A stretch of 64,000 nt of DNA from Dietzia sp032248695 (GTDB lineage: Bacteria > Actinomycetota > Actinomycetes > Mycobacteriales > Mycobacteriaceae): NCBI RefSeq assembly GCF_032248695.1, contig NZ_JAVHXC010000006.1:62001-126000 (forward strand). Direction: 5' to 3'. The notes under the pieces were generated by a model that was not told the DNA's origin, made no database searches, and saw nothing but the letters and a program-made list of their open reading frames with translations. Position 1 is the stretch's first letter; each line of letters begins with the position of its first letter. Positions 9,711-17,234 of the stretch are shown here, piece after piece. The translations under genes were made by a program, and so were the position numbers.

Positions 9711-9724
9711 TAGAACACGTTCTA
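9711..9724. promoter_or_regulatory. KstR-like operator upstream of the mce4 operon
   Basis: TAGAACACGTTCTA: 6-bp perfect arms (TAGAAC/GTTCTA) around a 2-bp centre, an exact match to the published KstR consensus TnnAACnnGTTnnA. It lies about 95 bases before yrbE4A. The expected repressor KstR is not encoded in the window. Confidence 0.85.
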
Positions 9725-9808
9725 TCCCGCAAGGGCTTCCTCTACCCCCGACCGGATCCCCTGCCCGCGGCGTGGAGGGAATCTAACACGGTGTGGGGAC
9801 AGACAGGT

Positions 9809-9847
9809 CGTCCCCGTCACGATCGCGGAACGATCGTGACGGGGACG
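9809..9847 (-). terminator. Hairpin after hsd4A
   Basis: Perfect 17-bp stem (9809-9825 with 9831-9847) and 5-base loop, 22 bases beyond the hsd4A stop on the minus strand. No clear U-run follows. It separates the fdxD-hsd4A transcript from the mce4 operon on the same strand, so each is likely transcribed from its own operator. The rest of 9617-9868 shows only the KstR-like site. Confidence 0.75.
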
Positions 9848-9868
9848 GCTGTGAGCTGGGGGTGCGGG

Positions 9869-10786
9869 TCAGAGCTTCATGATCTCCGCGGCGGAGAAGG
9901 ACTTGCCCTCGGGCCGCCCTGACCAGTGCGAAGAGATCGCGTCGGCGAATCCGCGACGGTCCCACACGCCACCCTCGGCATCGAACCGCTGCTCGACCAC
10001 GGGCGCCTCCACGAGGGCCACCATTCCGCCGTATACCACGAACAGCTGGCCGTTCACCTGCGCGGCCGCCGGCGACGCCAGGTAGGAGACCAGGTCGGCG
10101 ACCCGGTCCGGGGACAGCGGGTCCGGACCCTTGGTCTCATCCCACGCCTCGAAGACCGCCTCGGTCATCCCCGTGCGCCCGCGCGGGGCGATGGCGTTGG
10201 CGGTGCAGCCGATGCGCTCGAGCACCCGCGCGGCGGACAGCGTCAGGGCGGTGATCCCCGCCTTGGCCGCGCCGTAGTTCGCCTGGCCCGGAGGGCCGAA
10301 GAGGCCCGCCTCGGAGGAGGTGTTGATCAGGCGCCCGAAGACGGGCCCCTCCGCCTTCTTGCTCTCGGCCCGCCAGTGCGCCGCCGCGTTGCGGGTGAGG
10401 AGGAAGTGCCCGCGCAGGTGGACCCTGACCACCGCGTCGAAGTCCTCGTCCGACATGTTGAACAGCATCTTGTCGCGGGTGATGCCGGCGTTGTTCACCA
10501 CGACGTGCAGCCCGCCCAGCTTGAGCGCGGCCGCCACCATGGCGTCCGCGGTCTCCCGCTCGGAGACGTCGCCCACCACGAGCTCCGCCCTGGCGCCCGC
10601 CGCCTCGATGTCCGCGATCACCGAGTCGGTGGACTCGGAGGCGCGGATGTCGTTGATGACGACCGCGGCCGCACCCGATCGGGCCAGCTCGACGGCCTCC
10701 GCGGCACCGAGACCGGAACCCGACCCGGTCACGACGGCGACCCGCCCGTCCAGCGACAGGTCGGCGTCCAGGGACTGCTGCGTCAT
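9869..10786 (-). CDS. hsd4A: Hsd4A-type short-chain dehydrogenase (Rv3502c orthologue)
   Basis: 305 residues. The nucleotide-binding motif TGSGSGLG is at 20-27, NNAG at 98-101, and the catalytic Ser158-Tyr171-Lys175 set is intact (NYGAAK). The long C-terminal extension after residue 240 is typical of the multifunctional-enzyme-type (17beta-HSD4/FabG-like) steroid SDRs. Known homologues (Hsd4A) oxidise 17beta-hydroxysteroids and also act as beta-hydroxyacyl-CoA dehydrogenase on the sterol side chain. Context agrees: it lies between yrbE4A and fdxD as in M. tuberculosis, with fdxD 7 bases upstream. Confidence 0.88.
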   Translation of the reverse strand: MTQQSLDADLSLDGRVAVVTGSGSGLGAAEAVELARSGAAAVVINDIRASESTDSVIADIEAAGARAELVVGDVSERETADAMVAAALKLGGLHVVVNNAGITRDKMLFNMSDEDFDAVVRVHLRGHFLLTRNAAAHWRAESKKAEGPVFGRLINTSSEAGLFGPPGQANYGAAKAGITALTLSAARVLERIGCTANAIAPRGRTGMTEAVFEAWDETKGPDPLSPDRVADLVSYLASPAAAQVNGQLFVVYGGMVALVEAPVVEQRFDAEGGVWDRRGFADAISSHWSGRPEGKSFSAAEIMKL

Positions 10787-10793
10787 AGTGATG

Positions 10794-10988
10794 TCACTCC
10801 TTGATCTCGAGTGCCGCCATCGGGCACTTCTCCACTGCCTTACGGGCCCGCTTCTCGAGCTCGTCCGGCACCTCGTCCACGATGACGCGGACCACCTCGT
10901 CGTCGTCGTTCAGTTCGAACACCTTGGGCGCGAGACCGACACACACTGCCTGCCCCTCACAGCGGTTGGGATCGACTTCAATCCGCAT
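10794..10988 (-). CDS. fdxD: Small [3Fe-4S] ferredoxin FdxD
   Basis: 64 residues. Cys10, Cys16 and Cys55 (followed by Pro) are the cluster ligands; the position that holds a fourth Cys in [4Fe-4S] ferredoxins is Gln13, which indicates a [3Fe-4S] cluster. Such ferredoxins pass electrons to cytochromes P450. It is the orthologue by position of Rv3503c, between hsd4A and fadE26. CYP125 (34.8 kb) is the only P450 in the window and a plausible partner, but this is inference. Transcribed divergently from fadE26 through two KstR-like sites. Confidence 0.9.
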   Translation of the reverse strand: MRIEVDPNRCEGQAVCVGLAPKVFELNDDDEVVRVIVDEVPDELEKRARKAVEKCPMAALEIKE

Positions 10989-11060
10989 ACCCGTCCTCCT
11001 CAGCCGGTCCGGCAGGCTCGGTGCCGCCGGTCTGATTCGATACTATGTGACCCATAGCAC

Positions 11061-11074
11061 TAGAACGTGTTCCT
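11061..11074. promoter_or_regulatory. KstR-like operator, fdxD side of the fdxD/fadE26 divergent region
   Basis: TAGAACGTGTTCCT keeps the AACnnGTT core of the KstR site and misses only the final A of the consensus. It lies about 72 bases upstream of fdxD and so probably governs fdxD-hsd4A. Confidence 0.7.
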
Positions 11075-11157
11075 TCTGAACGTCTGCGGCCGACCCGCCA
11101 CGGCATCCGGGCGGACCACCGCGGACGCGCTCCCGGTGTTAGCGTGACCCCGAGAAT

Positions 11158-11171
11158 TGGAACACGTTCCA
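11158..11171. promoter_or_regulatory. KstR-like operator, fadE26 side of the divergent region
   Basis: TGGAACACGTTCCA, with perfect 6-bp arms, matches the KstR consensus exactly. It ends 24 bases before the fadE26 ATG, so bound repressor would cover the promoter or transcript start. Together with 11061-11074 it gives each divergent transcript its own site. Confidence 0.85.
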
Positions 11172-11195
11172 CTGCCGACGACGAGTATAGGGCCC

Positions 11196-12464
11196 ATGGA
11201 CATCACCTACACCCCCGACCAGGAGCGTCTGCGCGGCGAGCTGCGCGAGTACTTCGCCACGCTCATGACCCCGGAGCGGCGCGAGGCGTTCACCTCGACG
11301 ACCGGAGAGTATGGACACGGCAACGCCTACCGGGAGATCGTGGCCGAGATGGGCCGCGACGGGTGGCTCACGCTGGGCTGGCCCGAGGAGTTCGGCGGGA
11401 AGAACCGGCCCATGGTCGAGCAGCTCATCTTCACCGACGAGGCCGCCATCGCGGGGGTACCGGTCCCGTTCCTCACCATCAACTCCGTGGCGCCGACCAT
11501 CATGGCCTTCGGCTCCGACGAGCAGAAGAACTACTTCCTGCCCCGCATCAGCCGCGGCGAGCTGCACTTCGGCATCGGCTACTCCGAGCCCGACTCCGGC
11601 ACCGACCTCGCCTCGCTGCGCACCCGGGCCGTGCGCGAGGCCGGCACCGGTGAGCTCGAGGGGCAGGACGTCTACCGCATCAACGGCCAGAAGATGTGGA
11701 CCTCCCTGGTCGCCTACGCCGACTGGATCTGGCTGGCCGCCCGCACCGATCCGGACGCCCCACGGCACAAGGGCATCTCGATGATCGTCGTGCCCACCGA
11801 CGCCGAGGGCTTCTCGTGGACCCCGGTCCACACCATGGCCGGCCCCGACACCAGCGCCACCTACTACCAGGACGTGGTGGTCCCCGCGAGCAACCTGGTC
11901 GGCCCGGAGCACGGCGGCTGGCCGCTCATGACCAACCAGCTCAACCACGAGCGCGTGGCCCTGACCTCCGCCGGCCCGCTCCAGGCCTCGCTGCGTCAGG
12001 TCCTGAACTGGGCGCGCACCACCCGGTCGTCCGAGGTGGGCATGCCCGGTGACGGCATGGTGATCGAGCAGGAGTGGGTCCGCACCCACCTGGCCCGGGT
12101 CCACGCCATGGCCGAGTACCTGGCGCTGCGCAACTGGGAGATCGTGTCCGCGGACACCGCCGCCCCGACGCGCATCGCCGCCTCCGCGACCAAGGTGTAC
12201 GGCACCGAGACCGCGACCGAGGCCTACCGGCTGCTCATGGAGGTCCTCGGCACCTCCGGCTACCAGCGCGCGCACTCCCCCACCGCCGCCCTCCACGGGC
12301 GGATCGAGCGACTGCACCGGTCGGCGCTCATCCTCACCTTCGGCGGCGGCACCAACGAGGTGCAGCGCGACATCATCGCCACCGCCGGGCTGGGCCTGCC
12401 GCCCGCGCCGCGCGTCGCGCCCGCCGGCACCGCCTCCGCCAGCACCGCCCGGAAGGAGCGCTGA
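11196..12464 (+). CDS. fadE26: Acyl-CoA dehydrogenase FadE26 (ChsE4), steroid side chain
   Basis: 422 residues. The start at 11196 (MDITYTPDQERL) is chosen over an in-frame upstream ATG because that one lies within the operator. No strong ribosome site is visible. The protein has the acyl-CoA dehydrogenase fold: N-terminal helices, FAD-contact motif GIGYSEPDSGTDLASL near 120-137, and C-terminal GGGTNEVQRDIIA. FadE26 pairs with FadE27 as the alpha2beta2 enzyme ChsE4-ChsE5, shown to oxidise the 3-oxo-cholest-4-en-26-oyl-CoA side chain in the first beta-oxidation cycle. fadE27 starts one base after its stop. Confidence 0.9.
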   Translation: MDITYTPDQERLRGELREYFATLMTPERREAFTSTTGEYGHGNAYREIVAEMGRDGWLTLGWPEEFGGKNRPMVEQLIFTDEAAIAGVPVPFLTINSVAPTIMAFGSDEQKNYFLPRISRGELHFGIGYSEPDSGTDLASLRTRAVREAGTGELEGQDVYRINGQKMWTSLVAYADWIWLAARTDPDAPRHKGISMIVVPTDAEGFSWTPVHTMAGPDTSATYYQDVVVPASNLVGPEHGGWPLMTNQLNHERVALTSAGPLQASLRQVLNWARTTRSSEVGMPGDGMVIEQEWVRTHLARVHAMAEYLALRNWEIVSADTAAPTRIAASATKVYGTETATEAYRLLMEVLGTSGYQRAHSPTAALHGRIERLHRSALILTFGGGTNEVQRDIIATAGLGLPPAPRVAPAGTASASTARKER

Positions 12465-12465
12465 C

Positions 12466-13542
12466 ATGGACTTCACCATCGACGACACCACCTCGGAGCT
12501 CGCGGCCCTCGTCCGCGGGATGGGCGAGCAGCTGGTCACCGACGAGTCGCTGCGCGAGCTCGACTCCCGCTTCGGACCCGGCACGGAGTCCGGCGGAACG
12601 GACGAGGACTCGGCCCGCTTCCACGCCCGGTTCTGGGACGAGCTCGTCCGGGCCGGCGTGCCCGCGGCCCTGGCTCCCGAGCGGCTCGGCGGCGCCGGAC
12701 TCGGCGTCGTGGGCGAGGCGCTGGTCCTGCGCGAACTCGGCCGCGTGCTCGCCCCCGTCCCCCTCTCCCCCGCGATCCGGGCGGCGCACCTTCTCGATGC
12801 GGCCGCGGCGCAGGACGGGGCCGTCGACGTCCCGGCGATCGCCGAGGGTCGGCTCATCGCCGCGGTCGCCGATGCCCGCGGCGACGGCCGAGAGGTCGAC
12901 TGGGCACCGATCGCCCACACGATCCTGCAGCCCGAGGCCGACCAGCTGATCGTGGCCGCCCGCGCCACCGCCGACGTCGAGAGGACGGTGCCCGTCGACT
13001 ACTCGTGTGCAGGGGTGGTGACCGGCCTCGCAGCAGCGCCGATCCCGCTGCGCGCCGGCGCCGCGGGGTTCGACGCCCTGCGCCGCCGCGTCCACCTGGC
13101 CGCCCACCAGTGGGGCGTGCTCGAGGCCGCCCTCGAGCGCACGGCCGCCTACGCGTCCAACCGGCACCAGTTCGGCCGGCCCATCGGCTCCTTCCAGGCC
13201 GTCGCCGCCCGTCTGGCCGACGGCTCGATCGACGTCGACGCCGTGCGACTGTCCACCCTGCGCGCGGCGTACGAACTCGACGCCTGCGCGGGCACGCCGG
13301 CTGCGGCGGCCCACGCCGCCGTCGCCTCCGCGCACTTCTGGGCGTGCGAGGCCGGCCACCGCCTGGCCCACAGCGCCGTCCACATCCACGGCGGCGTGGG
13401 CCTCGACCGGTCCGAGCCCGCCCACCGCTACTTCCTCGCCGCCAAGGCGAACGAGTTCCGCCTCGGTGGCGCCACCCGGCAACTGCTCGACCTGGGCGAC
13501 GTGCTGGCCACCGCCGGCGACCCGTGGGAGTACTCCGCATGA
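12466..13542 (+). CDS. fadE27: Acyl-CoA dehydrogenase FadE27 (ChsE5), partner of FadE26
   Basis: 358 residues, shorter and more divergent than FadE26, as expected for the second subunit of the heteromeric steroid acyl-CoA dehydrogenases. The C-terminal half retains YASNRHQFGRPIGSFQAV (residues ~226-243) and VHIHGGVGLDRSEPAH (~305-320), which contribute to FAD binding. The N-terminal half has low conservation. It is flanked without gaps by fadE26 and fadD17 (ATGA overlap with the latter). Confidence 0.88.
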   Translation: MDFTIDDTTSELAALVRGMGEQLVTDESLRELDSRFGPGTESGGTDEDSARFHARFWDELVRAGVPAALAPERLGGAGLGVVGEALVLRELGRVLAPVPLSPAIRAAHLLDAAAAQDGAVDVPAIAEGRLIAAVADARGDGREVDWAPIAHTILQPEADQLIVAARATADVERTVPVDYSCAGVVTGLAAAPIPLRAGAAGFDALRRRVHLAAHQWGVLEAALERTAAYASNRHQFGRPIGSFQAVAARLADGSIDVDAVRLSTLRAAYELDACAGTPAAAAHAAVASAHFWACEAGHRLAHSAVHIHGGVGLDRSEPAHRYFLAAKANEFRLGGATRQLLDLGDVLATAGDPWEYSA

Positions 13543-15218
13543 GCGCACCCATCCGGACGATCGACGAGATCGCGGCCGAACCGTTCACCTCCGTCGCCGA
13601 CGCGATCCACGCCCTCGCCGGCATCGCCGACCGCGGCATCTGGGCCGACGGCCGGTTCACGCCCTGGTCGCAGGCCACCGAGGAGATCGCCGTGCGGATC
13701 GCGGCGCTGCGGGAACTGCTGACCTCGTCGTCGTCGCACCCCCACCCGCACCCTCCGCACCCGCATCCCCACATCGGCCTCCTCATGGCCGGCACCCCGG
13801 AGTACCTCCACCTCCTCGGCGCGGCGGCGTGCTCGGAGCTCGTCGTGGCCGGCCTCAACCCCACGCGGCGCGGCGAGGCCCTGCTGCGCGACGCCACGCT
13901 GGCGGACTGCGCGCTCATCCTCACCGACGCGGACAACGAGGCGTTTCTCGACGGCCTCGACCCCGGCGTGCCGGTGGTCAACGTCGACTCGCCCGAGTGG
14001 ACCGCACTGCTCGCCCGCCACGCGGGCGCCACCCTGCCCGCCCCGGGCACGGTCCCCACCGCCGCCGACGACCTGGTGGCGCTGGTGTTCACCTCCGGCA
14101 CCAGCGGCGACCCCAAGGCCGTGCGCATCACACAGTCCAAGATCTCGGTACCGGGCCGCATGCTCGCCGAGCGCTTCGAGATGGGGCCCGCCGACTGCGT
14201 CTACAGCGCGATGCCGCTGTTCCACTCCAACGCCGTGATGGTGGCCTGGCCGATCGCGCTGTTCGCGCAGTGCTCGCTCGCGCAGCGCCGCCGCTTCACC
14301 GCCTCCGGCTGGCTGGACGACGTGCGCCGCTACGGCTGCACCTTCGCCAACTACGTGGGCGCGCCCCTGTCCTACATCCTCGCCACCCCCGAGCGCCCGG
14401 ACGACGCCGACAACCCGATGCGCGTGGTCTACGGCAACGAGGCCCCCGCCGACGTGCGAAGCGAGTTCACCCGACGCTTCGGTGTGCGCGTGGTGGACGG
14501 CTTCGGCTCGAGCGAGGGCGGCCTGTCGATCTCGCGCACGCCCGACACCCCGGACGCCGCGCTCGGTCCACTGCCCTCCGGGGTGCGGATCGTCGACCCC
14601 GCCACCGGCGCCGAGTGCCCGCGCGCCCGGTTCGACGCCTCCGGCGTCCTGGCCAATCCCGACGAGGCGATCGGCGAGATGGTCGCCGACGGGCCCGGCC
14701 TGTTCGCCGGGTACTGGAACGACCCGGCCGCCGACGCCGAACGGATGCGCGACGGCCGCTTCCACTCCGGTGACCTCGCGTATGTCGACGACGACGGGTA
14801 CGTCTACTTCGCCGGTCGCTCGGGCGGATGGATGCGCGTGGACGGTGAGAACCTGGCGGCCGCGCCGATCGAACGCGTCCTGCGGCGCCATCCCGATGTG
14901 GCCGAGGTCGGCGTGTACGCGGTGCCGGCGGCCCTGGTCCGCGGACCGGCGGCGATCGGCGACGCCGTGGCCGCAGGGATGGTGCTGCGCGACGGCGCCG
15001 ACGCCGACTCGCTCGCCGACGGGTTCCCCGGGTTCCTCGCCGCCCAGCCCGACCTGGGCCCCAAGCAGCGGCCCTCGCTCCTGCGGGTGACGTCGGCGCT
15101 CCCACGGACCGCCAGCTTCAAGTTCCGCGCCCGCGACCTCACCGCGTTGGGCGCCGATCCCGCCGGCGACCGGGTCTGGGTCCGCCCCGACGGCGCGGCG
15201 ACCTTCACCCCCACCTGA
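13539..15218 (+). CDS. fadD17: Steroid-CoA ligase FadD17
   Basis: 559 residues. The ATG at 13539 overlaps the fadE27 stop; the open frame extends further upstream only as a shadow. ANL adenylating enzyme: P-loop FTSGTSGDPKAV at about 184-195, GFGSSEGG motif, and GDLAYVDDDGYVYFAGR hinge region. The order fadE26-fadE27-fadD17 matches Rv3504-Rv3506. FadD17 was reported to activate steroids with a C5 side chain. Odd feature: residues 63-78 are a Ser run followed by HPHPHPPHPHPH, inserted just before the conserved GLLMAGTPEYL strand. Confidence 0.88.
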   Translation: MSAPIRTIDEIAAEPFTSVADAIHALAGIADRGIWADGRFTPWSQATEEIAVRIAALRELLTSSSSHPHPHPPHPHPHIGLLMAGTPEYLHLLGAAACSELVVAGLNPTRRGEALLRDATLADCALILTDADNEAFLDGLDPGVPVVNVDSPEWTALLARHAGATLPAPGTVPTAADDLVALVFTSGTSGDPKAVRITQSKISVPGRMLAERFEMGPADCVYSAMPLFHSNAVMVAWPIALFAQCSLAQRRRFTASGWLDDVRRYGCTFANYVGAPLSYILATPERPDDADNPMRVVYGNEAPADVRSEFTRRFGVRVVDGFGSSEGGLSISRTPDTPDAALGPLPSGVRIVDPATGAECPRARFDASGVLANPDEAIGEMVADGPGLFAGYWNDPAADAERMRDGRFHSGDLAYVDDDGYVYFAGRSGGWMRVDGENLAAAPIERVLRRHPDVAEVGVYAVPAALVRGPAAIGDAVAAGMVLRDGADADSLADGFPGFLAAQPDLGPKQRPSLLRVTSALPRTASFKFRARDLTALGADPAGDRVWVRPDGAATFTPT

Positions 15219-15240
15219 CGACCTCGGTAGGTTTCATGGC

Positions 15241-15978
15241 GTGGACCCCGCCGTGAACACCGACCCCCGCCTCACCACCGACCGGGCCGCGCCCGCGGCT
15301 GCCGACGGCGTCCCGCCCGAGGACGACTTCGGCATCTCCGCCCCCGTCCCGCCCAAGCCGCTGCTCCGCGGCTGGATCCACGCGGGCACGCTCCCGGTGG
15401 CGATCGCGCTCGGCGTGGTGCTCACCGTCCTGGCGGAGGGCACCGCCCTGACGTGGGCGTGCGCGGTGTTCCTCGCCACCTCCACCCTGCTGTTCGGCAT
15501 CTCGGCGGTGTACCACCGGTGGAACTGGGGGCCCGGGGCGTCAGCGCTCCTGCGCAGACTGGACCACTCCAACATCTTCCTGCTCATCGCCGGCACCTAC
15601 ACCCCGATGACCGTGGCCGCGCTGGACCCCCCGGCCCGCACCATCCTGCTGGCGGTCGTCTGGTCAGGGGCACTGCTCGGGATCGTGTTCCGCCTGTTCT
15701 GGCTCTCCGCGCCCCGATGGCTCTACGTGGTGCTGTACATCGTCCTGGGCTGGACGGCCGTGTGGTTCGCCGGAGACCTCATCGAGGCCAACCTCGCCGC
15801 CGTCATCCTCGTGCTGGTCGGCGGGATCGCGTACACCGGCGGGGCGGTCGTCTACGGACTCAAGCGCCCCAACCCCTCGCCCGGGGTCTTCGGGTTCCAC
15901 GAGATCTTCCACACCTGCACGGTGATCGCGTTCGCGTGCCACTGGGCCGCGATGCTGCTGTTCGTGCTGGGCAGCTGA
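15241..15978 (+). CDS. Hemolysin III / PAQR-family membrane protein
   Basis: 245 residues, GTG start 22 bases after fadD17. About 45 soluble residues rich in Pro and Ala precede seven hydrophobic helices. Family signatures are present: SAVYHRW near 87-93, RLDHSNIFLLIAGTYTP near 110-126, and FHEIFHTCTVIAFACHW near the C-terminus. Their His and Asp residues form the metal site in PAQR proteins. The haemolysin name is historical; function in actinobacteria is unknown, and no link to steroid metabolism is evident beyond position. Confidence 0.85.
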   Translation: MDPAVNTDPRLTTDRAAPAAADGVPPEDDFGISAPVPPKPLLRGWIHAGTLPVAIALGVVLTVLAEGTALTWACAVFLATSTLLFGISAVYHRWNWGPGASALLRRLDHSNIFLLIAGTYTPMTVAALDPPARTILLAVVWSGALLGIVFRLFWLSAPRWLYVVLYIVLGWTAVWFAGDLIEANLAAVILVLVGGIAYTGGAVVYGLKRPNPSPGVFGFHEIFHTCTVIAFACHWAAMLLFVLGS

Positions 15979-15984
15979 CACCTC

Positions 15985-16060
15985 CGAGATCCGCTACCCC
16001 GAGTCCGGATCCGCTACCCCGGTCGGAGTAGCGGATCCGTAGCGGGAGTAGCGGATCTCG
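15985..16060. terminator. Nested inverted repeats between convergent genes, probable bidirectional terminator
   Basis: An outer 13-bp perfect stem (15985-15997 with 16048-16060) encloses an inner 11-bp perfect stem (16007-16017 with 16028-16038). All four arms carry the same word GATCCGCTAC or its complement. The block lies just after the hemolysin III-like gene and before the end of the convergent flavoprotein gene. Terminator function is inferred from position. Confidence 0.6.
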
Positions 16061-16121
16061 GTGGGAGTGTCTCGGTGGGAGGGCCTTCGCAGGCGGGTCT
16101 CGGGGGCGGGTGCGCCCGGGC

Positions 16122-17234
16122 TCAGCCGAGGGTGCCGCGCAGGCGCTCGACGGCCGCCTCGTACTCGGAGACGATCTGCGACATGGTCTCGGCCACCGGC
16201 ACGACCCCGTCCAGGGAGCCGATGATCTGACCGGCCGGCATGGCCACGACCTCGGGGTCCTGCGCCTCGGAGATCCGCTGGTGGGCCTCCGCCACGAGGA
16301 TGTTCTGCAGCGGCATGGGCAGCGGGTCCGGCGCGTCGGCCGCCGCCCACGCCTCGGTCCACTTGCTCTTGAGCAGGCGGGCGGGCTTGCCGGAGTAGAT
16401 GCGGGTGCGGACGGTGTCGCGACTGGTGGCCGCGACCAGGGCCTTCTGCATCGCCTTGGACCCGCCGTCCTCGGCGTACTCCGCGGCGGTGAGCCAGCGC
16501 GAGCCCATCCAGGCGCCCTGGGCACCCATACCGACGACGGCCGCGACCTGCGTGCCGTCACCGATACCGCCGGCGGCCAGGACGGGCGCCCGCCCGTCGA
16601 GGGCGCGGACGATCTCGGGCACGAGCACCATCGTCGCGACCTCTCCGGTGTGGCCGCCGGCCTCGCCGCCCTGGGCGATGACGATGTCCACCCCGTTCTC
16701 CACGTGGGCGAGGGCGTGCTTGGTGGCGCCGGCCAGCGCGGCGACCTTCATCCCGTTCTCGTGGGCGAGGTCGATGATGTGCTTCGGCGGCGAGCCCAGC
16801 GCGTTGGCGATGAGTACCGGGCGGTGCTTGAGCGACATCTCGACATGCGACTGCGCCACGGAGTGCAGCCACCCGATCACGCCGGCGTTCTTGGCGGCGT
16901 CGTCGCCCAGCGGCGGGACCCCGAGGTCGTCGAGGACGCGGTTGACGAAGGACTTGTGCTCCTCGGGGATCATCGCGGCGATGTCCTCCGGGCTGCCCTC
17001 GGTGGGCACCTTGTTGGGCATCACGATGTCGACGCCGTACGGCTTGCCGTCGGTGTTCTCGTCCATCCAGGTGAGGACCTCGTCGAGCTCGGCGGCGTCG
17101 TTGTAGCGCACGCAGCCGAGCACCCCCATCCCGCCGGCGCGGGTGACGGCGGCGGCGACCGCCTTGGACGGGGTGAACGCGAAGATCGGGTACTCGATCC
17201 CGAACTCCTCGGTGAGGGAGGTGCGAATGCTCAC
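16122..17234 (-). CDS. Nitronate monooxygenase-like (2-nitropropane dioxygenase family) flavoprotein
   Basis: 370 residues. GTG start overlaps the fadD19 stop (GTGA), so it is translationally coupled to fadD19. TIM-barrel FMN enzyme: QGGEAGGHTGEVATMVLVPE near 190-209 and APVLAAGGIGDG near 218-229 form the FMN-phosphate site; MGSRWL follows. The family contains true nitronate monooxygenases and IpdC, the steroid flavoenzyme also found here at 45.6 kb. Coupling to fadD19 suggests a role in steroid CoA-ester metabolism, but the substrate is unknown. Confidence 0.8.
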   Translation of the reverse strand: MSIRTSLTEEFGIEYPIFAFTPSKAVAAAVTRAGGMGVLGCVRYNDAAELDEVLTWMDENTDGKPYGVDIVMPNKVPTEGSPEDIAAMIPEEHKSFVNRVLDDLGVPPLGDDAAKNAGVIGWLHSVAQSHVEMSLKHRPVLIANALGSPPKHIIDLAHENGMKVAALAGATKHALAHVENGVDIVIAQGGEAGGHTGEVATMVLVPEIVRALDGRAPVLAAGGIGDGTQVAAVVGMGAQGAWMGSRWLTAAEYAEDGGSKAMQKALVAATSRDTVRTRIYSGKPARLLKSKWTEAWAAADAPDPLPMPLQNILVAEAHQRISEAQDPEVVAMPAGQIIGSLDGVVPVAETMSQIVSEYEAAVERLRGTLG

